From UBA4292 sp964648695 (GTDB lineage Bacteria; Bacillota; Clostridia; Lachnospirales; Lachnospiraceae), in assembly GCA_964648695.1 (NCBI GenBank), contig CAZYLH010000061.1, positions 1 to 6,934 on the forward strand: a DNA stretch of 6,934 nucleotides. Direction: 5' to 3'. A program made the position numbers and the translations under genes. The notes below the pieces were generated by a model. That model searched no databases and was not told the origin of the DNA. It worked only from the letters and a program-made list of their open reading frames with translations. This document shows positions 1 through 5,692 of this stretch, piece after piece; the first letter of the stretch is position 1, and each line of letters starts with the position of its first letter.

Positions 1-1
1 C

Positions 2-1600
2 ATGGATGAGCGCGCAAGGATTGCAAAGCAGATAGAGGAGGGAAAGGCCTGCCTTGGAATAGAGCTTGGCTCTACTAGGATCAAGGCGGTGCTTATTGAT
101 GAGAAGAACAGCCCTATAGCATCTGGAGGTCATGACTGGGAGAACCGCCTGGAGGATGGGATATGGACCTATCATCTGGAGGATGTGTGGGAAGGTTTAC
201 AAGATGCCTACAGGAAACTTTCCGGGGATGTAAAAAACAGATACACTGTAGAGCTTAAGAAAATCGGGTGCATAGGCATCAGTGCCATGATGCATGGCTA
301 TCTGGTGTTTGATGAGGATGATGAGCTACTGGTGCCCTTTAGAACCTGGAGAAACACCATCACAGGCAATGCCTCAGAGATTCTCACACGTAAGCTGGAG
401 TTTCACATCCCGCAGCGCTGGAGTATCGCGCATTTATATGAGGCGGTTTTAAAGGGAGAGGAGCATGTTGGCAAGATTTCCCATATGACCACTCTGGCGG
501 GCTATGTGCATTGGCAGCTTACCGGTGAGAAGGTGATGGGTGTCGGGGAAGCTTCCGGAATGTTCCCGATAGATGTAAAGACGGGCCAGTTTGATGCACA
601 GATGCTAGAAAAGACTCAGGAGCTCTTGGATGAAAAAGAAGCCGGAGTTAAGCTGAGGGATATCCTTCCGTGCGTACTTTCTGCGGGAGCGCCGGCAGGG
701 ACTCTCACACAGAAGGGAGCAAGGCTTTTAGACCCCACTGGGGCCTTGATGTGCGGCGCGCCACTGTGTCCTCCGGAGGGTGATGCAGGCACCGGCATGA
801 CTGCCACAAACGCGGTGGAGCGGGGCACGGGAAATGTGTCCGCGGGCACCAGCATTTTTGGCATGGTGGTGATGGAAAAGCAGCTTTCAAAGGTTTATGA
901 TGCCATAGACGTGGTGACCACCCCTGACGGCTTCCCGGTTGCCATGGTTCACTGTAATAACTGCAGCTCTGAGATAAACAGCTGGATGGGGGTCTTTAGC
1001 GAGGTGCTGGGAGCGTTTGGGATAACTCCAGGTCAGTCCGAGCTTTATGAAACCCTGTTTAAGAAGGCGCTTGAGGGCGAAAAGGACGGCGGTGGATTGC
1101 TCGCATATAACTACCTTTCCGGAGAGCATATCACCGGGCTTGATGAGGGACGTCCCATGGTGGTTAGAACGCCGGGTGCAAAGTTAAACCTTGCAAACTT
1201 TATGCGTGTTTCCATCCTAACCTCAATGGCAACCCTGAAAAAGGGCATGGATATTCTTCTAAAGGAGGAGAAAGTGCCGGTGAAAAATATCACCGGACAC
1301 GGAGGACTTTTTAAGACAAAGGATGTGGCGCAGAGCATACTGGCAGCGGCTTTAAACGTGCCGGTTTCCACCATGAACACCGCCGGTGAGGGAGGAGCAT
1401 GGGGAATGGCGCTTTTGGCATCCTACAGGCTTAGAGGAAACGGCAGAGGACTGGCAGAGTATCTAAAGACAGAGGTCTTTGGGGATGTGGAGAAATACAC
1501 ATTAAGTCCAAAAGCGGAGGATGTAGACGGATTTAATGAGTTTTCAAAGAGATATGAAAAAGGTCTTTCTATCGAAAAAGAGGCCATAAACGCGCTATAA
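2..1600 (+). CDS. FGGY-family carbohydrate kinase, probable L-ribulokinase (AraK-like)
   Basis: Cytoplasmic ATP-dependent sugar kinase of the FGGY family, 532 residues, a normal length. Seen: the N-terminal phosphate-binding motif GIELGSTRIKAV (residues 19-30), the hinge and substrate region ISAMMHGYLVF (93-103) and FRTWRNT (113-119), the catalytic-base motif GDAGTGM (260-266, Asp261), a second phosphate motif GTGNVSAGTS (275-284), and the adenosine-site segments TGHGGLFKT (431-439) and AGEGGAWGMALLA (461-473). This clostridial subfamily is usually labelled xylulokinase, but a member (AraK of Clostridium acetobutylicum) was reported as a ribulokinase unrelated to classical AraB. L-ribulose phosphorylation for arabinose use is therefore my preferred inference; xylulose or another ketose remains possible. 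The start is the first ATG, one base inside the window, so its ribosome binding site is not visible and the true start could lie upstream. It is probably the last gene of an operon to the left. No convincing terminator follows it. Confidence 0.88.
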   Translation: MDERARIAKQIEEGKACLGIELGSTRIKAVLIDEKNSPIASGGHDWENRLEDGIWTYHLEDVWEGLQDAYRKLSGDVKNRYTVELKKIGCIGISAMMHGYLVFDEDDELLVPFRTWRNTITGNASEILTRKLEFHIPQRWSIAHLYEAVLKGEEHVGKISHMTTLAGYVHWQLTGEKVMGVGEASGMFPIDVKTGQFDAQMLEKTQELLDEKEAGVKLRDILPCVLSAGAPAGTLTQKGARLLDPTGALMCGAPLCPPEGDAGTGMTATNAVERGTGNVSAGTSIFGMVVMEKQLSKVYDAIDVVTTPDGFPVAMVHCNNCSSEINSWMGVFSEVLGAFGITPGQSELYETLFKKALEGEKDGGGLLAYNYLSGEHITGLDEGRPMVVRTPGAKLNLANFMRVSILTSMATLKKGMDILLKEEKVPVKNITGHGGLFKTKDVAQSILAAALNVPVSTMNTAGEGGAWGMALLASYRLRGNGRGLAEYLKTEVFGDVEKYTLSPKAEDVDGFNEFSKRYEKGLSIEKEAINAL

Positions 1601-1633
1601 GGCGTAGGTGCCAGTTGGTAAAAAAGAAGTGGT

Positions 1634-1661
1634 TTGCAAAGCTGTATGCGTATGATATAAT
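1634..1661 (+). promoter_or_regulatory. Extended -10 promoter for the small membrane protein-xpaC-telA group
   Basis: A perfect TATAAT (1656-1661) is preceded by TG one base away (TGATATAAT from 1653), the extended -10 form. A TTGCAA (1634-1639, 4 of 6 to TTGACA) lies 16 bases upstream of the -10. Transcription would start near 1668, giving a leader of about 50 bases to the small gene. I see no comparably good promoter before xpaC, so this one probably serves all three genes. It starts 34 bases after the kinase stop, which marks a new transcription unit. Confidence 0.65.
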
Positions 1662-1718
1662 GGCGTGGAGATATCAAAGGTGATCTGGTAATTAGATTTT
1701 TGGAGGGTGAATACGAGT

Positions 1719-1898
1719 ATGGATATGAACGTGGACATTGAAAAAGAAAAGAAAACTCTCTCCATTATCATTATGGCTACGGGAGTTTTGCTCTTTATTT
1801 TTGTGATCGGCATAGTAATTTTTTCACTGCCGGACACTACCGGAGAAATGTCTTTAACCCAGGAAGAAACCACGCTGGCGCAGGAGATCTCTGAGTAG
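1719..1898 (+). CDS. Small single-pass membrane protein of unknown function
   Basis: I do not recognise this 59-residue protein. It has a charged N-terminus (MDMNVDIEKEKKT), one clear transmembrane segment of about 20 residues (about 14-34, IIIMATGVLLFIFVIGIVIF), and an acidic, Thr/Glu-rich tail of about 25 residues (LPDTTGEMSLTQEETTLAQ...). There is no signal-peptidase site or cysteine, so it is probably a membrane-anchored protein rather than secreted. GGAGG at 1702-1706 lies 12 bases before the chosen ATG. An in-frame GTG at 1707 abuts the Shine-Dalgarno sequence and is unlikely; an ATG at 1725 is a further alternative. It has its own good promoter and is followed 78 bases later by xpaC, so it may be a partner of the XpaC/TelA system. 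That link is inferred from position only. Confidence 0.66.
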   Translation: MDMNVDIEKEKKTLSIIIMATGVLLFIFVIGIVIFSLPDTTGEMSLTQEETTLAQEISE

Positions 1899-1909
1899 GA
1901 AAGATAAGT

Positions 1910-1926
1910 GCCCTTTAGGGCTTTTT
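1910..1926 (+). terminator. Weak hairpin plus T-run between the small gene and xpaC
   Basis: GCCC (1910-1913), a four-base loop, GGGC (1918-1921), then five T residues. The four-base stem is too short for an efficient intrinsic terminator, but it could attenuate transcription or mark an mRNA processing site, giving more small protein than XpaC/TelA. It begins 12 bases after the small gene's stop codon. Confidence 0.3.
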
Positions 1927-1976
1927 AGGAAAATGTTACCTGTTTCTTAACGTGATTAGGAAAAGAGGAGGAGAAT

Positions 1977-3197
1977 ATGCCATCTTACCGGGACAGTGGA
2001 TGGAAACCTGATAGAGAGGATGAGAAAGATTTTTCTGACTATGACTATTGGGATATCGCCGAGCAGATAAAAAAGAGTGTAGCAGAATCTACGGCGTGGA
2101 TTGGGGATATGATCGCCGATATTCGGGATGAGTTTGTGGATCAGATAAGAAGCCAGCGCTATGAGAAAAAGACACCGGAGCAGATGCGCGAGGAGGCGAG
2201 ACAGAGAGCGCAGATGCAGACACATATGCAGGAGCTGACCAGAAAGCGCGAGGAGCTAAAGAAACGTATCGCAGATATTCCCGGATGGAAAAGCATTACC
2301 CACAGCGTAATCCAGCTGGTCTTTGGCATTATGACTGTATGCTTTGGCGCGATGACAGTTGCGTTTTTATGCTTGAATATGTTAGGCTGGAGAATGCCTG
2401 GCGCGTTTGTTTTTTTCACGATGATGACAGTGGTTTGCGGGATATTTACAGGCTACAGCACAAGAAGGAGGCGGCAGCTAAAGAGATTTGTGCGATATAT
2501 AGGGATGATCCATGATAAGCTGTATGTTAATATTGAGGATTTCATACACAGCTTGGGATATTCAAAAAAGACGGTTCTAAAGGATCTTCGGACTATGATC
2601 GAGCTAAAGATCCTAAAGCAGGGGCATATCGACAGTCAGGGAAAATATCTGATGCTGACGGATGAGACTTACAGCCAGTATGTCCAGTCGCAGGAGAGCT
2701 ATAAGAGCCGAGTTATTGAGGAAGAAAAAAATCTCTCAGACCTTGAAAAGCATGAGAGGGAGGAGTTAGAGCGCATCCTTGCGCAGGGGCGTGCCTATAT
2801 CAAGCAGATTAGAGAGGCAAACGATGAGCTTCCCGCAGAGGATATCTCCGCTAAGCTTGACCGCTTAGAAACTGTGGCGGGACAGGTTTTTGCCACCGTT
2901 AAGGGGCGTCCGGAAAAAGTTTCTGAGATACGAAAATTCATGGACTATTATCTGCCCACAACGATGAAGCTGGTGAAAAGCTATCAGGAGTTTGAAACCC
3001 AGCCGGTGCAGGGCGAAAACATAAAACAGGCAAAAAAAGAAATTGAAGACACTCTGGATATGATAAATCTGGCGTTTGAAAATCTTTCAGACAGGCTGTA
3101 TCAGGATGTGACCATGGAGGTCAGCGCGGATATATCTGTGTTAAAAACACTCCTGGCGCAGGAGGGGCTAAAGGAGAAGGACTTTGTCATAAAATAA
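1977..3197 (+). CDS. xpaC: XpaC-family membrane protein (5-bromo-4-chloroindolyl phosphate hydrolysis family)
   Basis: A 406-residue protein of the XpaC family, named from a Bacillus phenotype of altered indolyl-phosphate hydrolysis; its biochemical role is unknown. Order of parts: an acidic N-terminus (1-60); a Gln/Arg/Glu-rich helix (62-100); two membrane segments (about 110-135 and 142-160) in a tight hairpin; a basic stop RRRRQLKR (163-170), which suggests both flanks are cytoplasmic; a winged-helix-like segment (about 178-233, NIEDFIHSLGYSKKTVLKDLRTMIE then a wing ending KYLMLTDE); a charged coiled coil (240-285); and the helical family domain (290-395) with YYLPTTMKLVKSYQEFE (324-340), the most typical family motif. 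AGGAGG (1966-1971) lies five bases before ATG, which fixes the start. telA follows after 19 bases. XpaC and TelA/YaaN are repeatedly neighbours in Firmicutes and are thought to act together in envelope stress. Confidence 0.87.
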   Translation: MPSYRDSGWKPDREDEKDFSDYDYWDIAEQIKKSVAESTAWIGDMIADIRDEFVDQIRSQRYEKKTPEQMREEARQRAQMQTHMQELTRKREELKKRIADIPGWKSITHSVIQLVFGIMTVCFGAMTVAFLCLNMLGWRMPGAFVFFTMMTVVCGIFTGYSTRRRRQLKRFVRYIGMIHDKLYVNIEDFIHSLGYSKKTVLKDLRTMIELKILKQGHIDSQGKYLMLTDETYSQYVQSQESYKSRVIEEEKNLSDLEKHEREELERILAQGRAYIKQIREANDELPAEDISAKLDRLETVAGQVFATVKGRPEKVSEIRKFMDYYLPTTMKLVKSYQEFETQPVQGENIKQAKKEIEDTLDMINLAFENLSDRLYQDVTMEVSADISVLKTLLAQEGLKEKDFVIK

Positions 3198-3216
3198 TAC
3201 GATTAGGAGGTATAAA

Positions 3217-4362
3217 ATGGGGTTTGAAGATCAGGAGATTCCGGTGCCCACACTGACATTTGGGACGGAAGAAGATAATAACAGCACAGCGGTTTCTATG
3301 ACAGCATTTAAGGAGCCGGTTCCGGTTATGGAACAGGAGGAAGCCAGGCTTACCAAGGAGGAGCAGCAGATGGTCGATCAGTTTTCACAGGCCATCGACC
3401 TGACTAATTCCAATGCAATTTTACAGTATGGAGCCGGAGCACAGAAAAAAATCGCAGATTTTAGTGCCACAGCGCTGGAAAATGTCCGCACCAAGGATCT
3501 TGGCGAGATCGGGAAGCTTTTGGGCGATATGGTTACAGAGCTAAAGAACTTTGATCCGGAAGAAGAAAAGGGAATTAGAGGATGGTTTAAGAGAAGCAGC
3601 AGCAAAATCACCAGCATCAGGGCGCAGTATGCAAAGGCGGAGGCCAATGTGACGGCGGTGGTACAGGCGCTTGAGAATCATCAGATACAGCTCTTAAAGG
3701 ATGTCGCCATGCTGGATAGGATGTATGAGCTTAACCTGACATATTTTAAGGAATTGTCCATGTACATTCTTGCCGGAAAAAAGAAGCTGGAGCAAGTTAA
3801 AAATGAGGAGATCCCTGCGCTACTGCAAAAGGCAAAGCAGAGCGGTATGCAGGAGGATGCGCAGGCTGCAAACGATTTGACAGCGCTTGCAAATCGCTTT
3901 GAAAAAAAGATCCATGATTTAGAACTTACAAGAATGATCTCCCTTCAGATGGGCCCGCAGATCAGGTTGCTGCAAAATAATGACACCTTAATGAGTGAAA
4001 AAATCCAGTCCACTCTGGTAAACACCATTCCACTTTGGAAAAGTCAGATGGTTATTGCCATTGGTCTTACTCATTCTCAGGATGCTGCGGCGGCTGCCCG
4101 TGAGGCTTCGGAGATGACCAATGCGCTTTTAAAGAAAAATGCGGAGAGCTTAAAGATGGCTACCATTGAGACTGCAAAAGAATCCGAGAGGGGAATTGTG
4201 GATATAGAGACCCTAAAGGCGACAAATCAATCACTTATCAGCACTTTAGATGAGGTGATAAAGATACAGGATGAGGGCCGTCAGAAGAGAGCTGCCGCGG
4301 AGGCAGAGCTGCAGAAGATGGAAAATGAGATGAAGGAAAAGCTGCTGACCATGAGATCTTAA
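3217..4362 (+). CDS. telA: TelA/YaaN-family protein (toxic anion resistance family)
   Basis: A 381-residue, almost wholly helical, cytoplasmic protein of the TelA family, near full family length. Family hallmarks seen: QYGAGAQKKIADFSATALENVRTKDLGEIG (70-99), GWFKRSSSKITSIRAQYAKAEANV (122-145), LLKDVAMLDRMYELNLTYFKELSMYILAGKKKL (159-191), DLELTRMISLQMGPQIRLLQNND (234-256), IPLWKSQMVIAIGL (271-284) and ERGIVDIETL (324-333), then a C-terminal coiled coil (about 350-377). No signal peptide or membrane segment is present, so XpaC probably provides the membrane anchor. The name comes from plasmid tellurite resistance, but chromosomal members such as Listeria TelA are linked more broadly to resistance to cell-wall-active agents; literal tellurite resistance should not be assumed. 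AGGAGG (3205-3210) lies six bases before the ATG. The gene ends just before a strong terminator. Confidence 0.93.
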   Translation: MGFEDQEIPVPTLTFGTEEDNNSTAVSMTAFKEPVPVMEQEEARLTKEEQQMVDQFSQAIDLTNSNAILQYGAGAQKKIADFSATALENVRTKDLGEIGKLLGDMVTELKNFDPEEEKGIRGWFKRSSSKITSIRAQYAKAEANVTAVVQALENHQIQLLKDVAMLDRMYELNLTYFKELSMYILAGKKKLEQVKNEEIPALLQKAKQSGMQEDAQAANDLTALANRFEKKIHDLELTRMISLQMGPQIRLLQNNDTLMSEKIQSTLVNTIPLWKSQMVIAIGLTHSQDAAAAAREASEMTNALLKKNAESLKMATIETAKESERGIVDIETLKATNQSLISTLDEVIKIQDEGRQKRAAAEAELQKMENEMKEKLLTMRS

Positions 4363-4375
4363 AAGGCGTGGCAGC

Positions 4376-4425
4376 AAAAAAATTCCCGCGCGAGAGTGCG
4401 TTTATAGCACTTTCGCGCGGGTTTT
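4376..4425. terminator. Bidirectional intrinsic terminator between telA and the cold-shock gene
   Basis: Arms 4385-4399 and 4407-4421 pair over 15 bp with one G-T wobble (left arm CCCGCGCGAGAGTGC) around a seven-base loop (4400-4406). On the plus strand four T residues follow (4422-4425), ending the telA transcript. On the minus strand the run of seven A residues at 4376-4382 becomes a U-tract after AA, ending the cold-shock transcript. The hairpin begins 22 bases after the telA stop and 20 bases beyond the cold-shock stop, so it serves both convergent genes. Confidence 0.93.
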
Positions 4426-4441
4426 AAGATTCTTGCCAGAC

Positions 4442-4645
4442 TTAAACGATGGGCGTTACATTTACAGCCTGAGGGCCTCTGTTGCCCTCTGCAACATCAT
4501 ATGTCACCTTCTGGCCATCCTCAAGGGTCTTATACCCTTCCGTAGCGATGCCGCTGTAGTGAACGAAGATGTCCTGTCCGTCCTCATCACCTGTGATGAA
4601 GCCAAATCCCTTTGTTGCGTTGAACCATTTTACTGTACCAGTCAT
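4442..4645 (-). CDS. cspA: Cold-shock protein, CspA/CspB family
   Basis: A 67-residue single cold-shock domain (a five-strand beta barrel), a normal length. It binds single-stranded RNA and DNA and acts as an RNA chaperone in the cytoplasm. Seen: GTVKWFNATKGFGFI (3-17), containing the RNP1 motif KGFGFI; the RNP2 motif DIFVHY (25-30); and the C-terminal signature EGNRGPQAVNV (53-63). Compared with Bacillus CspB, the usual VHFSAI reads VHYSGI and the downstream GFKTL reads GYKTL; both are conservative aromatic swaps that should keep base stacking. AGGAGG on the minus strand (4658-4653) lies seven bases before the ATG. The gene converges on telA and shares its terminator. A long leader and strong promoter lie upstream. 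The paralogue number cannot be told from this window, so the letter in the symbol is nominal. Confidence 0.96.
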   Translation of the reverse strand: MTGTVKWFNATKGFGFITGDEDGQDIFVHYSGIATEGYKTLEDGQKVTYDVAEGNRGPQAVNVTPIV

Positions 4646-4666
4646 TATGATACCTCCTAATATATT

Positions 4667-4678
4667 TGCCCGAAGGCA
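4667..4678 (-). promoter_or_regulatory. UUCG-tetraloop hairpin in the cold-shock leader
   Basis: The transcript reads UGCC-UUCG-GGCA: four base pairs closed by C-G around the exceptionally stable UUCG tetraloop. It lies eight bases upstream of the Shine-Dalgarno. It would nucleate folding and shorten the loop of the larger pairing that covers the ribosome binding site. Confidence 0.6.
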
Positions 4679-4694
4679 TTTTGCGTTTTGGACA

Positions 4695-4720
4695 ATGATA
4701 TATCATAGTAAGTATCATAA
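4695..4720. repeat. Short palindrome and direct repeat in the cold-shock leader
   Basis: ATGATATATCAT (4695-4706) is a perfect 12-base palindrome. TATCATA occurs twice in direct orientation (4701-4707 and 4713-4719), five bases apart, and once inverted at the ribosome binding site (4646-4652). This could be an RNA switch element or, at DNA level, an operator downstream of the promoter. Confidence 0.55.
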
Positions 4721-4776
4721 AAGCGATGCTATTGTGAAACTAAACACGAAAAATCAAAAACCCAAAATACTCGCTC

Positions 4777-4805
4777 AATTTAACATGAAAATATACGCTT
4801 GTCAA
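4777..4805 (-). promoter_or_regulatory. Promoter of the cold-shock gene
   Basis: On the minus strand a perfect TTGACA (4805-4800) is followed by a 17-base spacer and TAAATT (4782-4777, 4 of 6 to TATAAT). TG one base before the -10 (4785-4784) makes it an extended -10. Transcription would begin near 4770. A consensus -35, ideal spacing and an extended -10 predict a strong sigma-A promoter, with control probably after transcription. Confidence 0.75.
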
Positions 4806-4860
4806 GCCAAACTTAAGGATTTTCGGCGGGTTAGGGGCGCGGACATCGCAAAGTCCCTAC

Positions 4861-4889
4861 TTGTCTATTTTGTGAAGTTATGCTAGAAT
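4861..4889 (+). promoter_or_regulatory. Divergent extended -10 promoter for plsC
   Basis: TTGTCT (4861-4866, 4 of 6 to TTGACA), a 17-base spacer, then TAGAAT (4884-4889, 5 of 6 to TATAAT) preceded by TG one base away (4881-4882). Transcription would start near 4896, giving a leader of about 74 bases. It is back to back with the cold-shock promoter, with 55 bases between the two -35 boxes. That gap is G-rich near 4823-4842 and I see no clear operator in it. Confidence 0.65.
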
Positions 4890-4969
4890 CAACCGGTAAA
4901 ATTGCCGGGCGTAGCCGGAACCTGTTTTTTTAAAATGCGACATTTCTTTTGCTGAGAGGAATATTTGAT

Positions 4970-5692
4970 ATGAAGAGAATTCTGTGGATGGTGTTTAGCA
5001 ACATCCTGTATGTGCCCTACGGGTGGATAAAGCTGTGCTGGTATGCCGCGCACACGGATCGGTATTCTAAGGAGCAGCTCTGGAGGCTTGTAAAGTATAT
5101 CGACAGACGGGCTGTTAAGGGCGGACGCATCCGTATTCATATGACGGGGCTTGAGAATCTTCCGAAGGATGACGGATTCATCTTTTATCCAAATCACCAG
5201 GGTTTGTTTGATGTGCTCTCCATCATTGATATAAGCGAGAGACCTTTTAGCGTTGTGGCAAAAAAGGAACTAAAGGGTATCCCGTTTTTAAAGCAGATTT
5301 TTGCCTGCATGGGATCTCTGTTTATGGACAGGGACGATGTGCGCCAGTCGATGCAGGTGATCATGGATGTAGCTAAGAAGGTTAAAGAAGGACAAAATTT
5401 CCTGATCTTTGCAGAAGGGACACGGAGCAGGGATAAAAATACTCTGCTGGAATTTAAGGCGGGCAGCTTTAAATGTGCGACAAAGGCAAGATGTCCCATT
5501 GTGCCAGTGGCACTTTTAGACACATATAAGGTGATGGACACAAACTCCATAGGGCCGGTCGATGTTCAGGTGCACATTCTGCCGCCCCTTTATTATGAAG
5601 AATATGGCGCTATGAAGACAACCGAGATTGCCAAAATTGTGCATGATCGGATTGAGAGCAAAATCAAGGAGAATGAAGGGTATGGAGCTTAA
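4970..5692 (+). CDS. plsC: 1-acyl-sn-glycerol-3-phosphate acyltransferase (PlsC)
   Basis: Membrane-associated enzyme that acylates lysophosphatidic acid to phosphatidic acid, the second acylation in phospholipid synthesis. All four family motifs are present: NHQGLFD (75-81, the HX4D catalytic pair His76/Asp81), LFMDRDD (117-123), the phosphate-binding EGTRS (149-153), and CPIVPVAL (175-182). A hydrophobic, aromatic N-terminal stretch (about 5-25) is the likely membrane anchor. The 240-residue length is normal. I chose the ATG because GAGAGGA (4954-4960) lies nine bases before it; an in-frame TTG at 4949 would add seven residues but has no ribosome binding site. Its last 11 bases overlap the next gene. 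It could instead serve a related glycerolipid acylation step; the exact acyl donor (acyl-ACP or acyl-CoA) cannot be told from sequence. Confidence 0.92.
   Translation: MKRILWMVFSNILYVPYGWIKLCWYAAHTDRYSKEQLWRLVKYIDRRAVKGGRIRIHMTGLENLPKDDGFIFYPNHQGLFDVLSIIDISERPFSVVAKKELKGIPFLKQIFACMGSLFMDRDDVRQSMQVIMDVAKKVKEGQNFLIFAEGTRSRDKNTLLEFKAGSFKCATKARCPIVPVALLDTYKVMDTNSIGPVDVQVHILPPLYYEEYGAMKTTEIAKIVHDRIESKIKENEGYGA

Larger units (their letters stand above)
4646..4770 (-). promoter_or_regulatory. Long 5' leader of the cold-shock gene with candidate translation switch
   Basis: About 125 untranslated bases lie between the inferred start of transcription (near 4770) and the ATG. Long structured leaders are typical of cold-shock genes. 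In the transcript, UUAUGAUAC (4720-4712) is the exact complement of GUAUCAUAA (4653-4645), which runs from the last G of the Shine-Dalgarno sequence to the A of AUG. A wobble and an A-U pair extend this to 11 bp, covering half the Shine-Dalgarno. A second UAUGAUA (4707-4701) and a second UAUCAU (4700-4695) offer competing pairings. A small hairpin with a UUCG loop sits between them. The 5' part (4770-4741) is U-rich. Switching is inferred; the repeats are seen. Confidence 0.6.

Noticed and set aside
616..864. Minus-strand open frames inside the FGGY kinase gene
   Set aside because: They mirror a strongly conserved plus-strand gene, have low-complexity Pro/Ser-rich products and no family resemblance.
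1601..1633. A terminator just after the FGGY kinase
   Set aside because: Only a three-base GGC/GCC pairing is present and no T-run follows it, so I do not call one.
1707..1718. GTG start for the small membrane protein, adding four residues
   Set aside because: The GTG directly abuts GGAGG with no spacer, so it could not be used with that ribosome binding site; the ATG at 1719 is better placed.
1977..4362. Reading xpaC-telA as a dedicated tellurite-resistance cassette
   Set aside because: No terB, terC, terD or tehB-like gene is present, and chromosomal xpaC-telA pairs are common in Firmicutes with a broader, poorly defined role.
4841..4856. GGAC/GTCC inverted repeat between the divergent promoters, as an operator
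   Set aside because: Only four bases per arm with no extension; expected by chance in a stretch this long.
4569..4886. Plus-strand open frame of 105 codons over the start and leader of the cold-shock gene
   Set aside because: It is antisense to a well-conserved gene, has no ribosome binding site and gives a protein with no recognisable features.
4893..4931. Three CCGG repeats followed by seven T residues in the plsC leader, as an attenuator or riboswitch
   Set aside because: The possible stems are only four base pairs and the T-run begins six bases after the last repeat; nothing matches a riboswitch class I know.
4949..4969. TTG start for plsC, adding seven residues
   Set aside because: No Shine-Dalgarno lies upstream of it, whereas GAGAGGA sits nine bases before the ATG at 4970, within the would-be extension.
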